Part shown: in pieces, positions 8,346 to 14,875 of the stretch
Layout of the letters: every line of letters starts with the position of its first letter
Position numbering within the stretch: position 1 is the first letter of the stretch
Source of the DNA: an uncultured Eubacteriales bacterium
GTDB lineage: Bacteria; Bacillota; Clostridia; Oscillospirales; Oscillospiraceae
NCBI GenBank assembly: GCA_900553805.1
Contig: USEU01000035.1
Location: forward strand, 1-21,815
Length of the DNA: 21,815 nt
Reading direction: 5' to 3'
Position numbers and translations under genes: made by a program
Notes under the pieces: model-generated
The model's input: the letters and a program-made list of their open reading frames with translations, nothing else
What the model was told of the DNA's origin: nothing
Database searches by the model: none

Positions 8346-8405
8346 ATAGGCATTGTGCAGGACGCAGCAGGCGAACTTGCAAATTTCAACCAATCGGAGG
8401 TAGCT

Positions 8406-9704
8406 ATGAAACCTTATTCCGAACTGACCCGCGAGGAGCTGACCGCGCTGCGGGATGCGCTGAAGGCGGAGTATGCCCACTATCAGGAGCGCAAGCTGTC
8501 GCTGAACATGGCCCGGGGCAAGCCGTCCCAGGCGCAGCTGAATCTTTCCATGGGCATGATGGATGTGCTGAACAGCGAAAGCGACCTGACCTGTGAGGAC
8601 GGCACCGACTGCCGGAACTATGGCGTGCTGGACGGCATTGAGGAGTGCAAGGAGCTGATGGCCGACATGATGGAGGTGCGCCCCGATCAGGTCATTATCT
8701 ACGGCAACTCCAGCCTGAACGTGATGTACGACACCGTGGCCCGCTCCATGGTGCGCGGCGTGATGGGCAGCACCCCCTGGTGCAAGCTGGAAAAGGTGAA
8801 GTTCCTCTGCCCCGTGCCCGGCTACGACCGGCACTTCGCCATCACCGAGTATTTCGGCATTGAGATGATCAACGTGCCCATGCTGCCCACCGGGCCGGAC
8901 ATGGATATGGTGGAGCAGCTGGTGTCCTCTGACCCGGCCATCAAGGGCATCTGGTGTGTGCCCAAGTATTCCAATCCCCAGGGCATTTCCTATTCCGACG
9001 AGACCGTGCGCCGGTTCGCCCGGCTGAAGCCCGCCGCGGTGGACTTCCGCATTTACTGGGACAACGCCTACACCATCCACCACCTGTATGACCACGACCA
9101 GGATCACCTGATCGAGATTCTGGCCGAGTGCAAGCGGGCGGGCAATCCCGACCTGGTGTATAAATTCGCCTCCACCTCCAAGATCAGCTTCCCCGGCTCC
9201 GGCATCTCCGCCCTTGCCTCCTCTCAGAACAATCTGGTGGACATCCGCGCCCAGATGAAGGTGCAGACCATCGGCCACGACAAGGTGAACCAGCTGCGGC
9301 ATGTGCGGTTCTTCGGGGATATCCACGGCATGATGGAGCACATGCGCCGCCACGCCGAGATCCTGCGGCCGAAATTTGAGATCGTCCGCAACACCCTGGA
9401 GGCAGAGCTGGGCGGCCTGGGCATCGGCAGCTGGACAAATCCGAAGGGCGGCTACTTCGTCTCCTTTGACTCCCTGGACGGCTGCGCCAAGGAGATCGTC
9501 TCCCAGTGCAAAAAAGCGGGCCTGACCCTCACCGGCGCAGGCGCCACCTACCCCTACGGCAAGGATCCCCACGACAGCAACATCCGCATCGCCCCCTCCT
9601 TCCCCGCCGACGATGACTTACAGCTCGCAATGAAGGTATTCACCTGCGTGGTGAAGTTGGTCAGCGTGAAGAAATATCTGGCTGAAATGGACAGCGCGGT
9701 TTAA
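8406..9704 (+). CDS. PLP-dependent aminotransferase, class I fold (aspartate aminotransferase-like, Asp_aminotransf/MocR type)
   Basis: This 432-residue cytoplasmic fold-type I transaminase belongs to the divergent group I recall as PF12897, seen as putative aspartate aminotransferases. Visible markers are the substrate-side ARGKP (37-41), YGNSS (99-103, cofactor phosphate side), PKYSNPQG (186-193), DNAY (219-222) with the PLP-pyridine Asp, and the Schiff-base Lys259 in STSKISFPGSG. A C-terminal Arg in SNIRIAPSFP would bind the substrate carboxylate. The ATG at 8406 has GGAGG 5 bases upstream; an in-frame upstream extension has no ribosome binding site. Aspartate/2-oxoglutarate activity is the family expectation, not proven here. 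Confidence 0.88.
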   Translation: MKPYSELTREELTALRDALKAEYAHYQERKLSLNMARGKPSQAQLNLSMGMMDVLNSESDLTCEDGTDCRNYGVLDGIEECKELMADMMEVRPDQVIIYGNSSLNVMYDTVARSMVRGVMGSTPWCKLEKVKFLCPVPGYDRHFAITEYFGIEMINVPMLPTGPDMDMVEQLVSSDPAIKGIWCVPKYSNPQGISYSDETVRRFARLKPAAVDFRIYWDNAYTIHHLYDHDQDHLIEILAECKRAGNPDLVYKFASTSKISFPGSGISALASSQNNLVDIRAQMKVQTIGHDKVNQLRHVRFFGDIHGMMEHMRRHAEILRPKFEIVRNTLEAELGGLGIGSWTNPKGGYFVSFDSLDGCAKEIVSQCKKAGLTLTGAGATYPYGKDPHDSNIRIAPSFPADDDLQLAMKVFTCVVKLVSVKKYLAEMDSAV

Positions 9705-9719
9705 TGCATATCTTCACAG

Positions 9720-9755
9720 AACCCCGCCAGGGCTGACGTCTTGGCGGGGTTTTTC
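9720..9755 (+). terminator. Intrinsic terminator of the aminotransferase gene
   Basis: A perfect 10-bp stem AACCCCGCCA (9720-9729) with TGGCGGGGTT (9742-9751) and a 12-base loop runs into TTTTT. It is 15 bases past the stop codon. Confidence 0.9.
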
Positions 9756-9807
9756 AATTTAGGAGGGGTGGTCAAATCGTAAGCTGTTGTCTTATATGCT
9801 TTTTCTG

Positions 9808-9836
9808 TTGCTTTTCCCGGAGGTATGGGATATAAT
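9808..9836 (+). promoter_or_regulatory. Promoter of the structured leader and zinc-ribbon membrane gene
   Basis: TTGCTT (9808-9813), a 17-base spacer and consensus TATAAT (9831-9836). Predicted transcription start near 9843 coincides with the 5' edge of the long leader helix, leaving a 5' leader of about 176 bases. Confidence 0.7.
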
Positions 9837-9840
9837 ATCC

Positions 9841-10000
9841 TTGCGGCACAACTTAACAGCAATGTACGGAATGGTATGTGGTTTTTGCTTTGGCAAAAAC
9901 GCATGCCCTATTTTCGCATGCCATTTTGTGCATTGGGAAAGTTGTGTCGCAGCAATCGGGGCTACGTTTTTCGGTGCGTGGCTTCGGCTGCGCACTTTTT
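9841..10000 (+). ncRNA. Candidate cis-regulatory leader RNA (riboswitch or attenuator-like)
   Basis: The leader folds by eye into a closed domain plus a terminator. P1 pairs 9841-9854 with 9939-9952 (14 bp, only G-U wobbles as imperfections). Inside, P2 is a long hairpin: 9881-9888 pairs perfectly with 9893-9900 (loop TTTG), and after one bulged G, 9873-9879 pairs with 9901-9907 (two wobbles). The junction strands hold AACAGCAATGTACGGAAT and a second copy of CGCATGCC. A 21-base linker leads to a terminator hairpin at 9974-9995. ACGCA at 9899-9903 could instead pair with TGCGT at 9975-9979, which would open both P2 and the terminator. I do not recognise a known riboswitch class. The structure is seen; the regulatory role is inferred. 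Confidence 0.55.
9974..10000 (+). terminator. Terminator hairpin within the 5' leader (attenuator)
   Basis: A fully paired 9-bp stem (9974-9982 with 9987-9995, two wobbles) is capped by a TTCG tetraloop and followed by TTTTTATTTT. It ends only 18 bases before the start codon of the next gene and overlaps the approach to its ribosome binding site. It therefore cannot serve the upstream gene, which has its own terminator, and is best read as an attenuator. Confidence 0.75.
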
Positions 10001-10018
10001 ATTTTGGAGGAAAGAAAA

Positions 10019-10477
10019 ATGTTTGAGGAACCCGGTCACAAATTAAAAACTGTCGCAAAAATTCTCTGTTGGCTTGGCATCATCGGGACGGTGAGCGCCG
10101 CAGTTACACTTGGAAAAGATCGCTATGGCGATTTAGACCTTCTGTCTTTTGCGTTGATTCTCGTAATTGGCTGCGTAACATCCTATATTTCCTCATTGGT
10201 TCTTTACGGATTCGGTGAAATGATTGAAAACACCTCCGGCATATCTGGACATACCTCTCGGATTCTCGTCAAGCTGGAAGGAATCGAACAGAGCGCAGGT
10301 CAGCACTCAACGGACAAATCTTCGGCTGAGTCAAACCATCCAAGCAATTCAAGCCTTGGGGCGCGAACCTCCGCAGAATTGGATTTAAAATCAAAGGGAT
10401 TGATCCGCTGCACGGAGTGCGGCACAATTCAATCCATTGACCGGGAAAGCTGCTACTGCTGCGGCAATAAACTGTAA
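10019..10477 (+). CDS. Two-helix membrane protein with C-terminal zinc ribbon, function unknown
   Basis: The 152-residue protein has two predicted transmembrane helices (about 13-32 and 41-65), then a motif LYGFGEMIENT. A polar Ser/Asn-rich linker (about 92-125) leads to a C-terminal zinc ribbon with CTEC (131-134) and CYCC (145-148). I recall a widespread Firmicute group of small proteins with the same two helices and an LYGFGELI motif, without known function. The ATG at 10019 has GGAGG 8 bases upstream. A longer frame from 9878 lies inside the folded leader and is rejected. It is monocistronic, behind an attenuator-like leader, so its expression is probably conditional. A membrane-anchored metal or RNA-binding sensor is possible but speculative. 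Confidence 0.75.
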   Translation: MFEEPGHKLKTVAKILCWLGIIGTVSAAVTLGKDRYGDLDLLSFALILVIGCVTSYISSLVLYGFGEMIENTSGISGHTSRILVKLEGIEQSAGQHSTDKSSAESNHPSNSSLGARTSAELDLKSKGLIRCTECGTIQSIDRESCYCCGNKL

Positions 10478-10486
10478 GCATTTGAA

Positions 10487-10515
10487 AGAGGCTGTCTCAT
10501 AACGAGGCAGCCTCT
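10487..10515. terminator. Hairpin between convergent genes
   Basis: A 12-bp stem (10487-10498 with 10504-10515, one G-U wobble, five-base loop) sits 9 bases after the zinc-ribbon gene's stop and 25 bases from the convergent frame's stop. Neither side has a long T run, so termination may be inefficient, but its position suggests it separates the two convergent units. Confidence 0.55.
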
Positions 10516-10540
10516 GATTACGTTAAGTCATTCTGTTGTC

Positions 10541-10753
10541 CTATTCTCCTTCGATTCTGTTAAAGGAAACCCGCTGCTCTTTCAGTGAGATTTTGCCCAC
10601 CTGATAGCCGTAGTCCTCCAACTCCTTTTTGTATTTCAGGAAGGAATGGTCAATGGGGATCCCGGCGATGTGTTGGATTTCCTCAAAGGTCAGCGCAAAG
10701 GACGGGCGGCCGCTGGCTTGTATGTATTCCCATAGGGCGTTGTACTTGCTTAT
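10541..10753 (-). pseudogene. Small conserved-looking gene lacking a normal start codon (ATA)
   Basis: The frame on the minus strand reads 70 residues to a TAG stop without interruption: SKYNALWEYIQASG..., then SFALTFEEIQHIAGIP (about 18-33), IDHSFLKYKKELEDYGY (about 34-50) and KISLKEQRVSF. I recall similar short Firmicute proteins beginning M-S-K-Y, with an LTFEEI segment related to DUF7662-type domains. Here the position of that Met is ATA, and no ATG, GTG or TTG occurs between the upstream in-frame TAA and residue 47. AGAGAGG stands 9 bases before the ATA, where a ribosome binding site belongs. It follows the rubrerythrin terminator with no promoter of its own. It is either a recent start-loss pseudogene or a rare AUA start. 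Confidence 0.6.
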
Positions 10754-10775
10754 TTTCGTCTGCCTCTCTTACAGC

Positions 10776-10805
10776 AAAGAGGGCGAAGCGTTGCCTCGCC
10801 CTCTT
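10776..10805 (-). terminator. Terminator of the perR-rubrerythrin operon
   Basis: On the minus strand a stem of about ten base pairs (10796-10805 with 10777-10786), extended by two more pairs after a mismatch, is followed by a short TTTG tail. It is 9 bases beyond the rubrerythrin stop. The weak T tract could allow read-through into the small frame at 10541-10753. Confidence 0.65.
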
Positions 10806-10814
10806 ATGTGATTT

Positions 10815-11408
10815 TTACTTCTTGAAGTACCGCTCCAGCAGGCCCAGCAGTGCCTTGCCGTGACGGGCCTCGTCCTTGGCCATTTCGTGGACGGTGTCGT
10901 GGATGGCGTCCAGGCCGTACTGCTTGGCTTTCAGGGCCAGGTCGAATTTGCCCTGGGTTGCGCCGAATTCGCAGTCTACGCGCCAGGCCAGGTTCTTCTT
11001 GGTGGAGGCGGTCATGTTGGGCTCCAGGGTGGTGCCCAGCATCTCGGCGAACTTGGCGGCGTGCTCCGCCTCTTCGTAGGCGGCCTTCTCCCAGTACAGG
11101 CCGATCTCGGGGTAGCCCTCCCGGTGGGCAATGCGGGCCATGCACAGGTACATGCCCACCTCGCTGCACTCGCCGGTGAAGTTGGCCTTCAGCTGCTCCA
11201 GGATCCACTGCTTGTCGGCCTCTGGGATGTCGGGGTTGTTGGCGACGGTCTTCTTGTAGATGCCCAGCTCATGCTCGGCGGCCAGCTTGGAGGTATCCAG
11301 CACCTTGAACTTGGAACCATCCACATGGCACACGGGGCACTTGAAATCGGCGGGCATTTCCTCGCCTTCGTAGACATAACCGCAAACAGGGCAAACATAC
11401 TTCTTCAT
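10815..11408 (-). CDS. rbr: Reverse rubrerythrin (N-terminal rubredoxin plus diiron domain)
   Basis: This cytoplasmic non-haem diiron peroxidase reduces H2O2 (and O2 in clostridia) with electrons from NADH via rubredoxin partners. Domain order is reversed relative to classical rubrerythrin: the rubredoxin centre comes first (CPVC 6-9, CPVC 24-27), followed by a four-helix diiron domain with EAEH (113-116) and DEARH (179-183) carrying ferritin-like ligands, plus Glu80 in FTGECSE. The length of 197 residues is usual for revRbr. It lies 11 bases downstream of perR in the same operon, which fits peroxide-inducible expression. The start has a GGAGG 7 bases upstream. Confidence 0.93.
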   Translation of the reverse strand: MKKYVCPVCGYVYEGEEMPADFKCPVCHVDGSKFKVLDTSKLAAEHELGIYKKTVANNPDIPEADKQWILEQLKANFTGECSEVGMYLCMARIAHREGYPEIGLYWEKAAYEEAEHAAKFAEMLGTTLEPNMTASTKKNLAWRVDCEFGATQGKFDLALKAKQYGLDAIHDTVHEMAKDEARHGKALLGLLERYFKK

Positions 11409-11419
11409 AACATTTCCTC

Positions 11420-11827
11420 CTAAGTTTTTTCTTTTGATTTCCCTAAACAGTTTTTACAGATGCCGGTCAGCACCAGCCGGGTATCGTCCACCCGGCATCG
11501 CAGACATGCCTCGGTCGCCTTGGCGACGCTTTCCGGCACGTCCACATCCGGCACATCCACCACCGCGCCGCAGGCGCTGCACGCGAAATGCACATGGGGG
11601 TCCACCCTGCCGTCCAGCCGCTCGATGCCGTTCACGGTGCCCAGGCTGATAATCAGGCCCTCATCCTTGAACAGCTTGATATTGCGGTAAACGGACGCAA
11701 GGGAGATATCCGAGTGCTCTTGCTGCAAGCAGCGGTAGACATCCTCAGCCGAGGGGTGCGCTTTGGACTGGCGAAGGCAGGCAAGGATCGCGTTTCTTTT
11801 GCGGAATTGCTTTCCTGTCGCTTCCAT
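11420..11827 (-). CDS. perR: Fur-family peroxide-responsive repressor, PerR type
   Basis: This 135-residue DNA-binding repressor has an N-terminal winged helix (HPSAEDVY, then [12 protein letters not shown] as recognition helix) and a C-terminal dimerisation domain. The structural zinc site is C83, C86, C124 and C127. The regulatory metal ligands line up with B. subtilis PerR: H24, D72, H78, H80 and D91. His oxidation at such a site is how PerR senses peroxide. D72 and D91, where Fur proteins differ, favour PerR over Fur or Zur. AGGAGG precedes the ATG. A palindromic operator overlaps its own 5' leader, so it probably represses itself and the rubrerythrin downstream. The specificity call is inference from ligands plus context. 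Confidence 0.88.
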   Translation of the reverse strand: MEATGKQFRKRNAILACLRQSKAHPSAEDVYRCLQQEHSDISLASVYRNIKLFKDEGLIISLGTVNGIERLDGRVDPHVHFACSACGAVVDVPDVDVPESVAKATEACLRCRVDDTRLVLTGICKNCLGKSKEKT

Positions 11828-11836
11828 TGGTCCTCC

Positions 11837-11859
11837 TAAATAAGAATAACTCTTATTTA
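11837..11859. promoter_or_regulatory. PerR-type operator in the perR-rbr leader
   Basis: A 23-bp inverted repeat has perfect 9-bp arms, TAAATAAGA and TCTTATTTA, around a 5-bp centre. It lies between the -10 element and the ribosome binding site, covering the predicted transcription start. A/T-rich arms of this size fit Fur-family boxes in Firmicutes, though the centre differs from the classic TTATAATNATTATAA. Confidence 0.7.
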
Positions 11860-11866
11860 CATTCTT

Positions 11867-11894
11867 AGTATAGCATAAGATTGAAAATTGTCAA
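11867..11894 (-). promoter_or_regulatory. Promoter of the perR-rbr operon
   Basis: The minus strand reads TTGACA (11889-11894), a 16-base spacer and TATACT (11867-11872) with an extended -10 TGC. The operator begins 7 bases downstream of the -10. Confidence 0.8.
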
Positions 11895-11932
11895 GAGGTT
11901 TTTTTGCATTTTGTGAGGACGATCAAGTCCCG

Positions 11933-12045
11933 GTTGAATGGGAAGCACCCCGTCGCGCTTGCAGGGGACGACGAGGTGCGGTCCATTCAACGTACAAAGG
12001 CGAATCCGTACAATCTGAAACGGAGATTGTACGGATTCGCCTTTG
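11933..12045. repeat. Two adjacent long palindromes (dispersed-repeat-like)
   Basis: The first palindrome is imperfect: GTTGAATGG (11933-11941) pairs with CCATTCAAC (11983-11991), with inner arms GCACC/GGTGC and CGTCG/CGACG. The second, 3 bases on, is a perfect 22-bp stem (11995-12016 with 12024-12045, seven-base loop). CGTTGAATGG occurs again at 12183-12192, inverted relative to 11983-11992, bracketing the second palindrome and part of the next block. No reading frame is convincing in 11895-12272. This looks like a non-coding mobile or REP-type repeat; TTGTACGGATTCGC from its stem recurs at 14758-14771. Confidence 0.7.
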
Positions 12046-12102
12046 TTTTATCTTATTGGTATTCTGCGTACCGCGGCTGACCCCTCCGGCGCTATTGCGC
12101 CG

Positions 12103-12255
12103 CCTCCCCTTTCAGGGGAGGTTGAACTCGGCTCCCCGATGGGGGAGCTGTCGAGCGTCAGCGAGACTGAGGGGGTGTGGTTCGTTGAATGGCAACAGCT
12201 CAAAAATACCAACGGCACCCCCTTTGCCGCTTCGCGGCACTTCCCCCAAAGGGGG
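12103..12255. repeat. Cluster of REP-like GC hairpins downstream of the surface-protein gene
   Basis: There are three hairpins: CCTCCCCT/AGGGGAGG (12103-12121), GCTCCCC/GGGGAGC (12131-12148) and CCCCCTTTG/CAAAGGGGG (12218-12255) enclosing GCCGC/GCGGC. The intervening GAGCTGTCGAGCGTCAGCG resembles repeat modules I recall from many Clostridia intergenic regions. The last hairpin lies 18 bases past the stop of the minus-strand surface-protein gene and may act as its 3' end. Confidence 0.65.
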
Positions 12256-12272
12256 CAGCGAGGGGGATGCGC

Positions 12273-14510
12273 TCACCTCAGGATGTTGCTTGTATCCCAG
12301 CCGTTGAGGGTGAGGGTGGCGGTTGCGCCGGTGTGGGTGAGGGCGTAGGTGCCGGAGCCGGTGAGGGCTGCCAGGTCGAAGGTGGAGGCCGCGCCGTTCG
12401 TGACGAAGGTGATGGCGGTGACGCCGCGCTGGCGGAGGATGCCCAGGGCGTTCAGCCCGCCGGTGAGGGTGGCCTCGTCTTGGTCAACCGTGATGGTCAG
12501 GATGCCACCCTCCAGGCTTTCCTGGCTGGGGATATTCCGCCCCTCCGCGTCCACCACCCGATAGAGTGGAATTCTGCTCCCCGGTTCGGTGACGGTGTCC
12601 GACGCGCCGCAGCCGTGGTCGCACTTGGCGGTCTGGGTGCCGTCGGCATCGTAGGTGGCGTCGTTGTTGGAAATGTAGTTATCAAACTTGTGCGCCAGTT
12701 TGGAACCAACGTCGGGCTGGGTATCCTCCGCGCCGCAGTTGTAGGCGCATTTTGCGGTCTTGGTGCCGTCTGCTGTGCAGGTGGCGTCACCATTGGAAAC
12801 ATAGTCTTCAAAGCTGTGCTTATTCGGGTCGAGAGTGCCCGCCTTTGTTCTGCTGACGGTTTTGTTGCAGTTCTTGCATACGCCGCTTTCGGTGCCGTCG
12901 GCCATGCAGGTGGCATTATTGTCATAGGTGTAGCTGTCAACTTTGTGATCCAGGGCGGTGCCCGGCTGCTCTATTGTGACCGTTTCGCCGCAGCTGCACA
13001 GATAGATAAACGCGGCGTTTTCGGTGCAGGTTGCCTTGGTGACGGAGAGCAGCTTGCTGCACTCGTGGGTTTCCATCGTTCCGCTTGCAGTCTTGTGCAG
13101 CAGCTTTTCGGGGGCATCCTTGCTCTTATCTGCGCCGGGGGCGTAATAGGCAATGGAGCCGGTGTTCAGGTCATTGGTATTCGGTGTCTCTTCGCGGCCA
13201 GCCTGAGGTCGTTCGTCATACGGATTCCAGATGCCTCCTTCACCAATACCGGCACCGCTGCCCCCCATGTTACTACCGTTCCCACCCTGTACACCTACCT
13301 GGGCATTCCCCCGGATGGTGATATCGCTGGCAGAACCATAGATGCCGCTGCCAATGCCTGCCGCCCGTTCGCCGCCGGTGGCATCCACACGCGCGTTGCC
13401 CTCGATGGTGATGTTACTGCCATTGCCGATACTACCGCCGCCGATGCCTGCACCTAACCCGCCGCCGGTGGCATTCACCTGTGCATCGTCCTTAATCGTG
13501 ATGCCGGTGCCGTTGCCATTGTCGCCGCCGCCAATGCCCGCGCCATTATTGCCACCTTTGGCGTCTACCTGCGCGTTGCCCCCAATGGTGATGTCGCTGC
13601 CTGTGCTATTTTCGCCACTGCCGATGCCTGCGCCACCATTGCCGCCATTGGCTTCCACCTGTGCATTGCCCTCAATGGTGATTTTGCTGCCGGAGCCCGA
13701 TTGACCGCCGCCGATACCTGCGCCATCCTTGCCGCCTTTGGCGTCCACCTGTGCGTCGCCCTCGATGGTGATTTTGCTGCCGGAGCCCGATTGACCGCCG
13801 CCGATACCTGCGCCATTAGTGCCGCCATTGGCATCCACCTGCGCATCACCCTCGATGGTGATGTCGCTGCCGGAGCCATATTGACCGCCGCCAATGCCTG
13901 CCGCCAGTTCACCGCCGGTGGCTGTAATGTTGCCGCCTTCGATGGTGATGTCGGAGACACTCTGCCTGCCTCCGCCGCCGATGCCCGCGCCGTATTTGCC
14001 GCCAGTGGCGTTCAGCGCGCCGTCTCCATCCTCGTCGGTAATGGTCAGGCTGCCCTCGTTATTCTTCCCCACACCGGCGGAATGCTCGCCGCTCTTGACC
14101 GTATTGCTGCCATCCAGCTCAATGGTCACGTTTCCTTCTCCCTCGGCGGAGATGGCGGCGTCTCCCCGAATTACCGATCCCGTGTTCTCGTCTACACTTG
14201 CTTTGGAATCGCTCACGTCAATATTCACATCGGAGATGGTGACCTCGGCGGTCTGGTTTTCATCCGCCTTGATGGTGATGGTATTCTCGGTGGAGGTCGT
14301 TTTGCTGTCCGTCTGCTTGATGACGGTCTCGGTGGTCTGCTCTTGGTCCCGTATGTTGTAATCTTCCTGAGTGACGTACTGTTTGCCATCACCCCTGGCC
14401 TCCACGGTGATGCTGCCCTGCGCCAGGTCATATACCTCCGCCAGGGCCGCCAGCGGGACCGTCAGGGTCAGCACCAGCGCCATTGCCAGAGCCAGAAGCT
14501 TCTTCATCAT
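12273..14510 (-). CDS. Secreted repeat protein (glycine-rich beta-helix-like repeats, Cys-containing repeats)
   Basis: The 745-residue exported protein has a signal peptide (1-24, cleavage after ALA). An Asp/Thr-rich region (25-168) resembles Cthe_2159-type carbohydrate-binding proteins, with N-V-T-I-E-L-D-G-S-N and GALNATGG steps. Eight near-identical units of about 30 residues follow (170-408, consensus GG..GAGIGGG..G.GS.ITIEG.AQV.A.), a pattern typical of right-handed beta-helix rungs. Four units of about 40 residues (about 482-640) carry DATC..DGT.TAKC..CG; in the last, the first Cys is Tyr. A Thr/Ala-rich C-terminal domain ends without LPXTG or membrane anchor. The ATG at 14510 has AGGAGG at 9 bases; ATG 14516 would be too close (3 bases). 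Polysaccharide or surface adhesion is likely but unproven. Confidence 0.8.
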   Translation of the reverse strand: MMKKLLALAMALVLTLTVPLAALAEVYDLAQGSITVEARGDGKQYVTQEDYNIRDQEQTTETVIKQTDSKTTSTENTITIKADENQTAEVTISDVNIDVSDSKASVDENTGSVIRGDAAISAEGEGNVTIELDGSNTVKSGEHSAGVGKNNEGSLTITDEDGDGALNATGGKYGAGIGGGGRQSVSDITIEGGNITATGGELAAGIGGGQYGSGSDITIEGDAQVDANGGTNGAGIGGGQSGSGSKITIEGDAQVDAKGGKDGAGIGGGQSGSGSKITIEGNAQVEANGGNGGAGIGSGENSTGSDITIGGNAQVDAKGGNNGAGIGGGDNGNGTGITIKDDAQVNATGGGLGAGIGGGSIGNGSNITIEGNARVDATGGERAAGIGSGIYGSASDITIRGNAQVGVQGGNGSNMGGSGAGIGEGGIWNPYDERPQAGREETPNTNDLNTGSIAYYAPGADKSKDAPEKLLHKTASGTMETHECSKLLSVTKATCTENAAFIYLCSCGETVTIEQPGTALDHKVDSYTYDNNATCMADGTESGVCKNCNKTVSRTKAGTLDPNKHSFEDYVSNGDATCTADGTKTAKCAYNCGAEDTQPDVGSKLAHKFDNYISNNDATYDADGTQTAKCDHGCGASDTVTEPGSRIPLYRVVDAEGRNIPSQESLEGGILTITVDQDEATLTGGLNALGILRQRGVTAITFVTNGAASTFDLAALTGSGTYALTHTGATATLTLNGWDTSNILR
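13287..14003 (-). repeat. Tandem 90-bp coding repeats in the secreted protein gene
   Basis: Eight in-frame units of about 90 bp, the outermost slightly shorter, encode the 30-residue glycine-rich rungs. Units three and four differ at only a few codons, while outer units are more diverged. This suggests expansion from the middle by slippage or recombination. Copy number is likely to vary between strains and to be compressed in short-read assemblies. Confidence 0.85.
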
Positions 14511-14593
14511 ATCCATTTTCCTCCTTCACATCCGCCCCCACAGGGACGCCGCAGTTCGTTGATTACGTTAATACAGAAATAATAGCTGTACTA

Positions 14594-14622
14594 ATAATAC
14601 ACCACCCAGATGAAAAATGCAA
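14594..14622 (-). promoter_or_regulatory. Promoter of the secreted repeat protein
   Basis: The minus strand shows TTGCAT (14617-14622), a 17-base spacer and TATTAT (14594-14599). The leader to 14510 is about 75 bases and contains a small TACAG/CTGTA inverted repeat (14572-14590). The gap 14511-14873 otherwise holds the repeat block listed next. Confidence 0.65.
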
Positions 14623-14659
14623 GCATTTCTTCAAATGTTTTTCAGATTATTTTTGCCAC

Positions 14660-14875
14660 GTGAATGTAGGGGACGATGCCGTTCCCTACGGTTTCGCTGG
14701 GAGGGGCACGTTTTCAACCGTGGGATTCTAAGGGTGGACGTTGATCATATGGGGCGTTTGTACGGATTCGCATACTGGTTCTGCAATATTTCACGCCCCC
14801 CGCTGCCGCATCGGTCAGGGCTACGCCCTGCAGCTTCCCGGTCGGGGAAGCCAAGCCCGGTGGGCGGGCTTGGCT
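14660..14875. repeat. Second block of palindromic repeats, running into the MATE stop codon
   Basis: The block contains GTAGGG/CCCTAC and AGGGC/GCCCT, then GCTTCCC paired with GGGAAGC, and a perfect 11-bp hairpin AGCCAAGCCCG/CGGGCTTGGCT (14849-14859 with 14865-14875). The last arm includes two bases of the MATE stop codon. TTGTACGGATTCGC (14758-14771) is shared with the repeat at 12027-12040. No coding frame is supported. Confidence 0.55.

Noticed and set aside
8211..9572. 453-codon minus-strand frame opposite the aminotransferase
   Set aside because: Rich in His, Gly and Val as expected for antisense of a GC3-biased gene; the plus strand encodes a clear PLP enzyme with the Schiff-base Lys.
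9878..10018. N-terminal extension of the zinc-ribbon membrane protein
   Set aside because: It lies within the folded leader and terminator and lacks a ribosome binding site; the ATG at 10019 has GGAGG at 8 bases.
11933..12255. CRISPR-like array
   Set aside because: The repeats are palindromes of different sequence and spacing, with no regular direct-repeat/spacer pattern.
12189..13457. 422-codon plus-strand frame opposite the secreted repeat protein
   Set aside because: It is the complement of the repetitive, GC-rich surface-protein gene, starts in palindromic repeats, has no ribosome binding site and mirrors the 90-bp periodicity. The minus-strand frame has a signal peptide and recognisable repeats.
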